A DNA stretch of 6,451 bases from Xanthobacteraceae bacterium (lineage in GTDB: Bacteria; Pseudomonadota; Alphaproteobacteria; Rhizobiales; Xanthobacteraceae), in assembly GCA_030043175.1 (NCBI GenBank), contig JASHYD010000869.1:1-6451 (forward strand), read 5' to 3'. This document shows positions 1-4,602 of this stretch, piece after piece; the first letter of the stretch is position 1; each line of letters begins with the position of its first letter. The notes under the pieces were generated by a model, which saw only the letters and a program-made list of their open reading frames with translations, searched no databases and was not told the DNA's origin. The position numbers were made by a program, and so were the translations under genes.

Positions 1-819
1 TTCTCCCGCCTTTGGAACCGTGTGGAATACCCACTTCTGCTTGCCGGTACGCGCATCGAAGGCCATCACATAGCCTGGCGTATTCCTCATCGAATCGGGA
101 ATGAATCCCTCTTCAAGGGCAGGCGGGACAATGACGGTATCCTTAAAGACCATGGGCGGCGAACTGTTACCGATGCGCGTCACATGGTTGAAGTCGACGT
201 TGAGCTCCTCCATGAGATCGACGGCGCCGTTCTTGCCGAACGTCGCCACCGGCACGCCGGTCGCGGCATTCAACGCCACCAGATAGAAGCCGGTGGTGAC
301 GACGAAAATTCGTTCCTCCCTGCCATCCGTCCAGTACCCGACCCCGCGACCGGCATTTCTTCTTGGTGCTTTGCGATCACGACCGCCTTCGTCCATCCCG
401 GTCCACAGCCACAACTGCCGGCCAGTCGCTGCCTCGATGGCAGCCACGACCCGTTGACCGCCGGCCGCCGTGTACAAAACGCCGTTGGCCATGATGGGGG
501 TCGATTCGCTCTTATAAATTGCCAGCGTGGGGTCGCCATTCCCCTGCGCGGTTCCCCCGAGCGACGACGGCGCAGGCCCGATAGCCGGCTTCCAGCGCCA
601 GGCGATCTTGAGATCCTTGAAGTTACTTTCGTCGATCTGGTCGAGCGGTGAATAGCGCGTGCTCATCGGATCGCCATTCAAATATCGCCACTCGCCCGGC
701 TTGCCGGTCACAGACGGCCCGGCCTTTACGTCCTGGCTGTGCACCGGCGACATCCCCGCCACAGCGAGAAACGGCACCACAACGAGGGAAATCAGAAACG
801 TGAAACGCGGTGGTGCCAT
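1..819 (-). CDS. PQQ-dependent dehydrogenase (quinoprotein), N-terminal part, truncated by window edge
   Basis: The minus strand is open for 273 codons from the ATG at 819 to the window edge, so the C-terminal part lies outside. Residues 1-28 form a signal peptide: basic start, hydrophobic core LISLVVVPFLAVAG, and likely cleavage after VHS before QD. The mature part begins with the family signature GEWRYLNGD...STRYSPLDQI (about 42-62). It continues with beta-propeller blades of the type TPIMANGVLYTAAGGQRVVAAIEAATGRQLW (about 107-137), RGVGYWTDG (158-166), VALNAATG (181-188) and SSPPMVFKDTVIV (219-231). The repeated A-x-[DN]-A-x-T-G-x-x-x-W blade ends are typical of PQQ propellers. Related enzymes are quinoprotein glucose or alcohol dehydrogenases that oxidise sugars or alcohols in the periplasm and pass electrons to quinone or cytochrome. 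The metal and PQQ ligands and the exact substrate cannot be judged from this part. The sequence before the start (GGACGGAAAGC) gives only a weak ribosome site. Family confidence is high; substrate is unknown. Confidence 0.93.
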   Translation of the reverse strand, partial: MAPPRFTFLISLVVVPFLAVAGMSPVHSQDVKAGPSVTGKPGEWRYLNGDPMSTRYSPLDQIDESNFKDLKIAWRWKPAIGPAPSSLGGTAQGNGDPTLAIYKSESTPIMANGVLYTAAGGQRVVAAIEAATGRQLWLWTGMDEGGRDRKAPRRNAGRGVGYWTDGREERIFVVTTGFYLVALNAATGVPVATFGKNGAVDLMEELNVDFNHVTRIGNSSPPMVFKDTVIVPPALEEGFIPDSMRNTPGYVMAFDARTGKQKWVFHTVPKAGE

Positions 820-1356
820 GCTTTCCGTCCGTTACCTTTTCAGTCCGCAATCGCAATCCTTGCGTCAGCGCGATTTTTGGTTGTCGCGTCGCCCGCCCTC
901 GTGGGCCAATGCTGCGCAATGATCCGCGCGTAGGCCGTAAGGATCATGCCATGCCGAGCCCGACAGTCGTGCCCTCGTTTGATTCAAGCCGTCAGGACAT
1001 GGTGACGGTTGGACTGCTCGCAAGCGCGCATCATGCACAAATTCGCACATAAATCATACCAGTGTTGGCTGAGATGAGGCAGGTGCCGGAAACGCTATTG
1101 GCGAGGTCTCCCCGAGCCATGTTGAAATGATTGGCTTATTCAGACTTTTTGAATTTCGGCCGAGCCGAACGCAACGATCCCGCGAAAGACGGCCCGGCCG
1201 CATTTGGCGTTGCCTCTGCCGTGGGAAACCCACTCGCATGGACGATGCCTGTGTGTTTGCGTCGCCGATCTGATCCCAGCGATCCCTTCGAACCTTCGAT
1301 AGCGATGAGCCTACTACCAATCGGAGTACGTGCAGTGGTGCTGAGGAGCAACGGGG
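820..1356. other. Divergent intergenic region, no gene recognised
   Basis: This 537-bp gap separates the leftward dehydrogenase gene from the rightward nepR-like gene, so promoters for both should lie here. I found no convincing sigma-70 pair and no GGAAC-N16/17-CGTT match in either orientation. Several frames are open across it, but their translations are rich in Arg, Pro and Ser, lack recognisable motifs, and overlap the nepR-like gene on the opposite strand. I treat them as chance readings in GC-rich DNA. Confidence 0.7.
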
Positions 1357-1578
1357 ATGGCGGCCCGAGAGGAAAGCGAGATTGTGTTGGCCGGAATGGA
1401 GCACGATGAAGCGCCGGTCGATCTGAAGGCGGTGCGTACCGGCATAGGCGCAGCCCTGCAAGCGCTCTATTCTGAGATATTGCGGGAGGAACTCGCCGAC
1501 CGGATTGCCGAACTGGTACGCCAGCTCGATCAACGACTAAAGCAGCTCGATCAGCATAAAGATACCGATGGTACGTAG
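1357..1578 (+). CDS. NepR-like anti-sigma factor (general stress response)
   Basis: This 73-residue protein has the NepR core. Residues 30-58 read IGAALQALYSEIL (30-42) then DRIAELVRQLD (48-58), matching the family pattern IGxxLRxLYxxVxxExxPDRFxxLLxxLD. Known NepR proteins are about 60-70 residues. Two helices joined by a short linker wrap around the ECF sigma factor EcfG and keep it inactive until phosphorylated PhyR binds NepR. The start is set by GAGGAG at 1343-1348, eight bases before the ATG. Departures from the consensus are Ala47 where the family usually has Pro before Asp-Arg, and Ile50 where it usually has Phe. The C-terminus carries a near-duplicated heptad (RQLDQRL then KQLDQHK). 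No ecfG or phyR gene is in view, so this is probably a paralogue outside the main locus. The family call rests on motif reading only. Confidence 0.8.
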   Translation: MAAREESEIVLAGMEHDEAPVDLKAVRTGIGAALQALYSEILREELADRIAELVRQLDQRLKQLDQHKDTDGT

Positions 1579-1671
1579 CGTCGCTAAGTCCAGGCGGCGA
1601 CGTGCTTGTGGATAAGACCAGAATTATACTTGACGGTTGGCCTCTGGCGTATCCGATTCGCGCATGTGTGT

Positions 1672-1678
1672 GGGGAGG
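1672..1678 (+). promoter_or_regulatory. Ribosome binding site that sets a GTG start
   Basis: GGGGAGG lies five bases before the GTG at 1684. The only longer in-frame alternative, a TTG at 1606, has no comparable site, and the 26 residues it would add do not resemble the family. This supports GTG 1684 as the start of the following gene. Confidence 0.75.
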
Positions 1679-1683
1679 CGGCC

Positions 1684-1929
1684 GTGCCACTCGATCCCTT
1701 CTTAGAACATGGCGCATTTGGACCCGAGGCAACTGCGGCGATGGGTGAAGCCTTTGAGGCTGCTTGCAAGGAGCTTCACGATGCTGATAAGAGCGAACCA
1801 GTTCGCAAGCTTATCGCCCGACGGATTATCGCCGCAGCACGTAGGGGTGAGCTTGACGCGGTTCGATTACGGACCGCGGCGCTAAGCCGGATTATCGTTA
1901 CCCACATGTCGTCCGCTGTTTCGCGCTGA
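1684..1929 (+). CDS. Conserved small protein of unknown function, Bradyrhizobium type
   Basis: This 81-residue protein starts at GTG with a strong ribosome site. Its pattern is one I associate with a set of small rhizobial proteins of about 80 residues: FLEHGAFGPEATAAM (6-20), then AFEAACKEL (23-31), then ARRIIAAARRGELDAVRLRTAAL (45-67). The short conserved elements are F-x-P-E near the N-terminus, II-xx-A-xx-GE-x-D and RLR-xx-AL. It is predicted to be helical, cytoplasmic and without membrane segments or signal peptide. No function is known to me. It follows the nepR-like gene by 105 bp in the same direction, so joint transcription is possible but not shown. The tail after residue 67 (SRIIVTHMSSAVSR) may be longer than in relatives. 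Gene confidence is good; function is unassigned. Confidence 0.75.
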   Translation: MPLDPFLEHGAFGPEATAAMGEAFEAACKELHDADKSEPVRKLIARRIIAAARRGELDAVRLRTAALSRIIVTHMSSAVSR

Positions 1930-2423
1930 GGGATCTTAGTCCTCAAATGGCCGACGCAGCCCCGCGGGCTACTCCTCGTCTGGACAGTCTGCCGGTCAGC
2001 CCGGTTTGAGTGCCATGCACATCGCTTGCCTGCCCTAGCATCTCTCGCGCCTTGGCGATGCGCATACAGAGCACCCTGCGCCCGGCAAGCTCGCGTCAAT
2101 CTGTCTGCCGTGCTCAGCCTTTGCAAAATTCACGACCAGCGACGGTTCGTCGAGCAGCTCGCCATGAGTGTACGAACGGGTGTACGAACGGGTGTACGAT
2201 ACGATAATCGAGAATGTCCCTACGAACTTCTCCTCCCGGCATCCCTCCACCGTGCGGGCGCCCTTCGAAATAGAAAAACCCGGCTGGGTCTTCTCGGCCG
2301 CCGCGGTGGCATCGGCCGATTGCCGACGACCTGAAGCCCTCAGCCTCCGGATCGTTCGGGTTAGCGCGGTCGCCGGGTCAGGGCGTGCCCGGCCGCGGCG
2401 GAACGCGCTTCTGCCGCCAGCCA
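1930..2423. other. Gene-poor stretch between two convergent genes
   Basis: No supported gene lies in this 494-bp stretch, where a rightward and a leftward gene converge. Small dyads follow the 1684-1929 gene: TGAGG/CCTCA (1927-1931 with 1941-1945) and AGCCC-CGC-GGGCT (1958-1970). Neither has a T tract, so I do not call a terminator. A 12-bp tandem repeat at 2168-2199 is listed separately. Frames open on both strands around 2035-2521 translate to low-complexity Arg/Pro/Ser sequence and overlap the 2424-2699 gene antisense. Confidence 0.65.
2168..2199. repeat. Tandem repeat, 12-bp unit, about 2.7 copies
   Basis: GTGTACGAACGG occurs at 2168-2179 and 2180-2191 and continues as GTGTACGA at 2192-2199. 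Each copy contains the palindrome GTAC. It may be replication slippage or a set of direct-repeat binding sites; no nearby promoter decides between these. Confidence 0.9.
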
Positions 2424-2699
2424 TCAGTGCCGGTGAACGAACTTGTGGAACCGGCTCATCCTCCCGCCGACGGTCTTGTCCTGATAGAGGAACGCCAGCT
2501 TGCGAGCCTCAAACTTGTTGAAGAACGCGTCCCAATCGACGGGATGGAGCTTTTCATCCTTCACCCCGAAATCGAACCGCAGGATGCCGGCGGCCTCCTT
2601 GCCGCGTTCGGTTCCTTCAACGCTGGTCGGACGACCGCCACGCTTCTGCGCCCACTCGCGGATGATCGCATGATCGCGGGTTGTCTTGCCTGCTGTCAT
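2424..2699 (-). CDS. Small conserved soluble protein, probable general-stress-response target
   Basis: This 91-residue protein begins at the ATG at 2699, five bases after a perfect GGAGGT (2710-2705 on the minus strand). The layout matches a widespread family of small proteins: TTRDHAIIREWAQKRGGRP (6-24), GILRFDF (38-44), WDAFFNKFEARKLAFLYQDKT (56-76) and a basic, Phe-containing end SRFHKFVHR (82-90). Relatives carry the pattern DHxxIRxWxExxGGxPxxV, then RIDF, then WDEFFxxFxxxxLAxLYQDKT. Some are labelled '1,4-alpha-glucan branching enzyme' in databases, but a protein this small cannot be that enzyme. No signal peptide or membrane segment is visible, so it should be cytoplasmic. Biochemical function is unknown. 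An exact sigma-EcfG-type promoter about 100 bp upstream points at it, suggesting induction by stress or in stationary phase. Gene and family confidence are good; regulation is inferred. Confidence 0.85.
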   Translation of the reverse strand: MTAGKTTRDHAIIREWAQKRGGRPTSVEGTERGKEAAGILRFDFGVKDEKLHPVDWDAFFNKFEARKLAFLYQDKTVGGRMSRFHKFVHRH

Positions 2700-2708
2700 G
2701 ACACACCT

Positions 2709-2732
2709 CCATGTCAGCTTCCATGTCAGCTT
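2709..2732. repeat. Tandem duplication, 12 bp x2, in the leader of the minus-strand gene
   Basis: CCATGTCAGCTT is repeated exactly at 2709-2720 and 2721-2732. It lies in the predicted 5' leader just upstream of the gene ending at 2424, next to its ribosome site. The duplication adds a second ATG in another frame on the minus strand but does not alter the chosen start. Confidence 0.9.
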
Positions 2733-2800
2733 CGCCAGCTCCCACGCGCTGCAAGGTCGATTTTTTGGAGGAATCGGACCCTAACGCGATCCGAGAAGTT

Positions 2801-2825
2801 AACGCCACCGGTTCCGCCAGGTTCC
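2801..2825 (-). promoter_or_regulatory. Sigma-EcfG (general stress response) promoter, minus strand
   Basis: On the minus strand GGAAC (2825-2821) and CGTT (2804-2801) are separated by exactly 16 bases. This matches the EcfG consensus GGAAC-N16/17-CGTT with no mismatch. Transcription would run leftward, starting near 2793, giving a leader of about 95 bases to the ATG at 2699. The -35 element is one of three GGAACC copies at 2837-2832, 2825-2820 and 2815-2810; only the middle copy has a correctly placed CGTT. The match is seen directly; sigma factor use is inferred. Confidence 0.75.
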
Positions 2826-3300
2826 GTTCAAGGTTCCGCGGCGTCGGTGCTCATCGCATAGCGATCTCCAACCGGCTCTGTCGTTGATTGAGTTCTGTCG
2901 TTGATTGAGTTCTCCAGATTGGCGCGAGGCTACTTGCGACTGTGCGGAGATTAGCGATGAATATAAGGTGAAGGGCGAAATCGGCCATTGGTTGGGGTGG
3001 GCAACCTCAAACCCCTCCCCTGCCCTTTCGACCCAGCAGCTCCGTCCGCCGCGGCAGAGACGCGCCAGCGCCCTGCCATTTCACATTCCGCCAGAGTGAC
3101 ACGACTCGAACTGCTTCTACTCTTATTGCGCAAAACGAAATTTAGCCAAACGAAGGTTGGCCCATATTGGAGATGTCGCCATACCATTATTGGCCTCTCA
3201 TCGGGATGGTGGCCTAACGCGTTTGGTGCGTTTTGGATTTAGTTTTATGGATCGTCCTGTTCATATTTTCGTTGGTTTTTCCTAATCACCTTGATTACGG
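2826..3300. other. Intergenic stretch without a recognised gene
   Basis: Apart from the 17-bp tandem duplication at 2877-2910, nothing recognisable is present. The 3' part (about 3110-3300) is noticeably AT-richer than the rest of the window, with runs such as GCGCAAAACGAAATTTAGCC and many T tracts. This suggests non-coding or foreign or decayed DNA. A short hydrophobic reading (LVLWIVLFIFSLVF, from about 3239) is open in frame 2 but is closed by TAA at 3215 and TGA at 3329 and has no ribosome site. Confidence 0.6.
2877..2910. repeat. Tandem duplication, 17 bp x2
   Basis: TCTGTCGTTGATTGAGT occurs exactly at 2877-2893 and 2894-2910, with TCT following. It is intergenic. The perfect identity suggests a recent slippage event. 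Confidence 0.9.
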
Positions 3301-3474
3301 TTGCTTTCCTCAGTTCGTGCGTATTATCTGATTGTCGTTTTTGCGTTTGCGTTTTTGCGTTTGCTGCGCTGGTGGCGACTATGGGTGGCGTGGCATTGGG
3401 GTCTGGTTACGGCCGCAATTTTCGGTGCCCTGGTTATCGTCAACAGCCTGGCTGGAGCCACCGGTGGAGCATAG
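3301..3474 (+). CDS. Possible 57-residue two-helix membrane protein (doubtful, may be a remnant)
   Basis: Frame 1 is open from just after a TGA at 3292 to a TAG at 3472-3474. It has no ATG; TTG at 3301 is the most upstream usable start and has no clear ribosome site. The reading is strongly membrane-like: YYLIVVFAFAFLRLL (about 9-23), a Trp/Arg-rich loop WWRLWVAWHW, then GLVTAAIFGALVIVNSLAG (about 35-53). The Trp/Arg loop between hydrophobic segments suggests a genuine coding history rather than chance. A 14-bp perfect tandem duplication (3336-3363) lies inside the first segment and is not a multiple of three, so the frame before it may have been altered. I do not recognise the family. It could be a decayed gene; confidence that it is expressed is low. 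Confidence 0.3.
   Translation: MLSSVRAYYLIVVFAFAFLRLLRWWRLWVAWHWGLVTAAIFGALVIVNSLAGATGGA
3336..3363. repeat. Tandem duplication, 14 bp x2
   Basis: CGTTTTTGCGTTTG is repeated exactly at 3336-3349 and 3350-3363. Because 14 is not divisible by three, gain or loss of one unit shifts the frame of the hydrophobic ORF that spans it. Confidence 0.9.
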
Positions 3475-3957
3475 AATTTTGCGAGACTTGTCGCTGCGCG
3501 AGCCGGCCGCCTGGGATTGATAGCAACGATGGGGCCGTTGTCGTGCCGATGCGGCCGTTTTGCTCCGCGACGCAGATGCCAGCTACGATGGCATTCGATT
3601 ACGATACCGGTGACAAAACGAATATCTCATCGATCTTGAGGATCGAGTCTTTGGGCCGGTAGCGGGCATTGCGGCGGGCGTGATCTTTCCGGCCTCGTTG
3701 TTAGCGCGGGTGTGGCCGGTAATCTGTCGGCCCTTTCGATCCACGCCTTGTTCGTGACCTGCCGGCAGTGCGGCCGTGAGCGCAATGACCTGACGACCCC
3801 ATGGTCCTTCGGCCCGTCATGCGCTGCAGCCGCTGCGGCATAGCTTGATACGACGGTGGAGCCGCATTTGACGCCGTGCCGGCGCGTGCTGCCGAGCGCG
3901 TCACCTCAGGCCATCCGTTGTGAAGAACAGACAGCGAACAAAATCAAGTGACCGATC
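3475..3957. other. Gene-poor stretch, apparently decayed coding sequence
   Basis: No intact gene is supported here. Short hydrophobic or motif-like pieces appear in changing frames, for example FGPVAGIAAGVIFPASLLARVW near 3652-3717 in frame 1, and the CxxC fragments listed separately. None has a start with a ribosome site or runs more than about 60 codons. This pattern fits an old gene or genes broken by frameshifts. Confidence 0.5.
3733..3842 (+). pseudogene. Possible remnant of a small double-CxxC (zinc-ribbon) protein
   Basis: In frame 1, ALSIHALFVTCRQCGRERNDL runs over about 3730-3792, with a CxxC pair at 3760-3771. Shifting to frame 3, VLRPVMRCSRCGIA follows, with a second CxxC pair at 3825-3836 before a TGA. 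Together they resemble the layout of small rhizobial proteins with an S-L-x-V-x-C-x-x-C-G first knuckle and a GPRMxCxRCG second knuckle. No single frame joins them, and the spacing suggests an indel near 3795-3805. Such proteins would bind zinc; function is unknown. Confidence is low because each piece is short. Confidence 0.3.
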
Positions 3958-3975
3958 GGTTCCGGTAAGGGAACC
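3958..3975. repeat. Inverted repeat overlapping the -35 element
   Basis: GGTTCC (3958-3963) and GGAACC (3970-3975) form a perfect 6-bp dyad around GGTAAG. The right arm contains the -35 GGAAC of the promoter at 3970-3994. It might be an operator or a chance duplication of the -35 motif. Confidence 0.5.
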
Positions 3976-3994
3976 ATTATAGGGTGTGGGCGTT
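3970..3994 (+). promoter_or_regulatory. Sigma-EcfG (general stress response) promoter, plus strand
   Basis: GGAAC at 3970-3974 and CGTT at 3991-3994 are separated by exactly 16 bases, a full match to GGAAC-N16/17-CGTT. Transcription would start near 4000 and run rightward to the exported-protein gene at 4232. The implied leader of about 230 bases is long for this promoter class, so a second nearer promoter or a leader function is possible. The motif is seen directly; the sigma factor is inferred. Confidence 0.7.
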
Positions 3995-4103
3995 AGGGTT
4001 CCGCGCCGGGCCCTTGATGACAAGTCAGCACCGGGCGCCGGGGCGCTCCCAAACACATGGCGACCGCGCCGGCAACCCAGACCGGGGAAGTGTGACTCGC
4101 GCG

Positions 4104-4160
4104 ATATGACGGTCGCGTGGTATGAGAGTCGTGATATGACATATGAGATGCGAGATATGA
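4104..4160 (+). repeat. Irregular TATGA repeats in the leader
   Basis: TATGA occurs five times within 57 bases, four times as ATATGA (4104-4109, 4134-4139, 4141-4146, 4155-4160) and once preceded by G (4121-4125). The spacing is irregular. It lies in the predicted leader between the promoter at 3970 and the gene at 4232. It may be a protein-binding cluster or relaxed sequence; no function is established. Confidence 0.5.
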
Positions 4161-4171
4161 TGGTCTGCGTG

Positions 4172-4183
4172 CGCTAAATAGCG
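4172..4183. repeat. Perfect palindrome CGCTAAATAGCG
   Basis: Five-base arms CGCTA and TAGCG flank AA. The site is 48 bases before the ATG at 4232 in the presumed leader. It could be an operator or a small RNA hairpin. Confidence 0.45.
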
Positions 4184-4218
4184 AGCTCTGACCAGCAGGA
4201 ACGACTGATCTTCAAGCA

Positions 4219-4225
4219 GGGGAGG
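4219..4225 (+). promoter_or_regulatory. Ribosome binding site that sets the second ATG
   Basis: GGGGAGG directly abuts an ATG at 4226 and lies six bases before the in-frame ATG at 4232. A spacing of zero is not workable, so 4232 is the likely start. This also gives a cleaner signal peptide beginning MNK. Confidence 0.8.
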
Positions 4226-4231
4226 ATGCCC

Positions 4232-4522
4232 ATGAACAAGACTGTGCTGGCGATTATCGTCGGCAGCATGTTCGCTCTACCCGCGAGCGCCGACACGATT
4301 TCGGGAGGAAAGATCACCTCGGTTAATGCTGGAGGGGCGAGTGTGAACTACTCGAAGAAGAACAAGCAATGGAGATTCAGGATCACCGACAAGACCGTCA
4401 TTCGGGTCGGAGGCAAGACCGCCAATTTGTCTGATCTTAAGGCCGGTCAACCTGTAAAAGTGGAATATCAACGTCAAGGCAATGCGCTCGCAGCCCTGAC
4501 CATCATCGGGATTGGATTTTAG
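4232..4522 (+). CDS. Small exported (periplasmic) protein, probable general-stress-response target
   Basis: This 96-residue protein has a signal peptide MNKTVLAIIVGSMFALPASA with predicted cleavage before DT at residue 21. The mature part of about 76 residues is beta-rich: KITSVNAGGASVNYSKKNKQW (28-48), FRITDKTVIRVGGKTANLSDL (50-70), and KAGQPVKVEYQRQGNALAAL (71-90). The pattern 'x-I-T-S-V-N...V-x-Y...D-K-T-V-I-R-V-G-G-K-x-A-x-L-S-D-L-K-x-G-Q-x-V-K-V-x-Y' resembles small bacterial beta-barrel domains of the DUF5666 type; that placement is a guess. No catalytic motif or cysteine is seen. The protein probably acts in the periplasm or envelope. A matching sigma-EcfG promoter lies upstream at 3970-3994 with a long leader, so stress induction is inferred. 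No other gene follows closely, so it is probably monocistronic. Gene confidence is high; function is unknown. Confidence 0.85.
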   Translation: MNKTVLAIIVGSMFALPASADTISGGKITSVNAGGASVNYSKKNKQWRFRITDKTVIRVGGKTANLSDLKAGQPVKVEYQRQGNALAALTIIGIGF

Positions 4523-4575
4523 AAAACCAATCCTGCGCACGGTATCGACATCAGCTTCGTGGCCGGCCTTGAATT

Positions 4576-4602
4576 CCGCCGCGGTCTTCGCCGCCGCGGC
4601 GG
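4576..4602 (+). terminator. Strong GC hairpin, possible terminator without a T tract
   Basis: CCGCCGCGG (4576-4584) pairs perfectly with CCGCGGCGG (4594-4602) across a 9-base loop. It begins 54 bases after the stop codon of the exported-protein gene. It is followed by CCTTATCC rather than a T run, so it may act as a transcript-stabilising or Rho-assisted 3' end rather than a classic intrinsic terminator. Confidence 0.5.

Noticed and set aside
22..651. 209-residue plus-strand open frame
   Set aside because: It lies antisense to the dehydrogenase, whose propeller motifs are unmistakable, and its own translation shows no family pattern.
1606..1683. TTG start that would lengthen the 1684-1929 protein by 26 residues
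   Set aside because: It has no ribosome site, and GTG 1684 has GGGGAGG at ideal spacing and fits the family's usual N-terminus.
1136..1732. 198-residue minus-strand open frame
   Set aside because: It overlaps both the nepR-like gene and the start of the following gene antisense, is Pro/Arg/Ser-rich and has no motif.
2168..2521. 117-residue plus-strand open frame starting in the 12-bp repeat
   Set aside because: It begins with repeat-derived VYERVYERVYD, becomes Arg/Pro-rich, and overlaps the well-supported minus-strand gene.
3249..3273. GGATC-N16-CGTT, a near match to the EcfG promoter
   Set aside because: One of the five -35 bases differs at a conserved position, and the only gene downstream is doubtful.
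3986..4177. 63-residue plus-strand open frame with a repeating SRDM/YEMRDM tail
   Set aside because: Its start lies within the stress promoter, before the predicted transcription start; the repeats reflect the TATGA DNA motif.
4226..4231. Upstream ATG for the exported protein
   Set aside because: The ribosome site directly abuts it, leaving no spacing; the ATG at 4232 is correctly placed.
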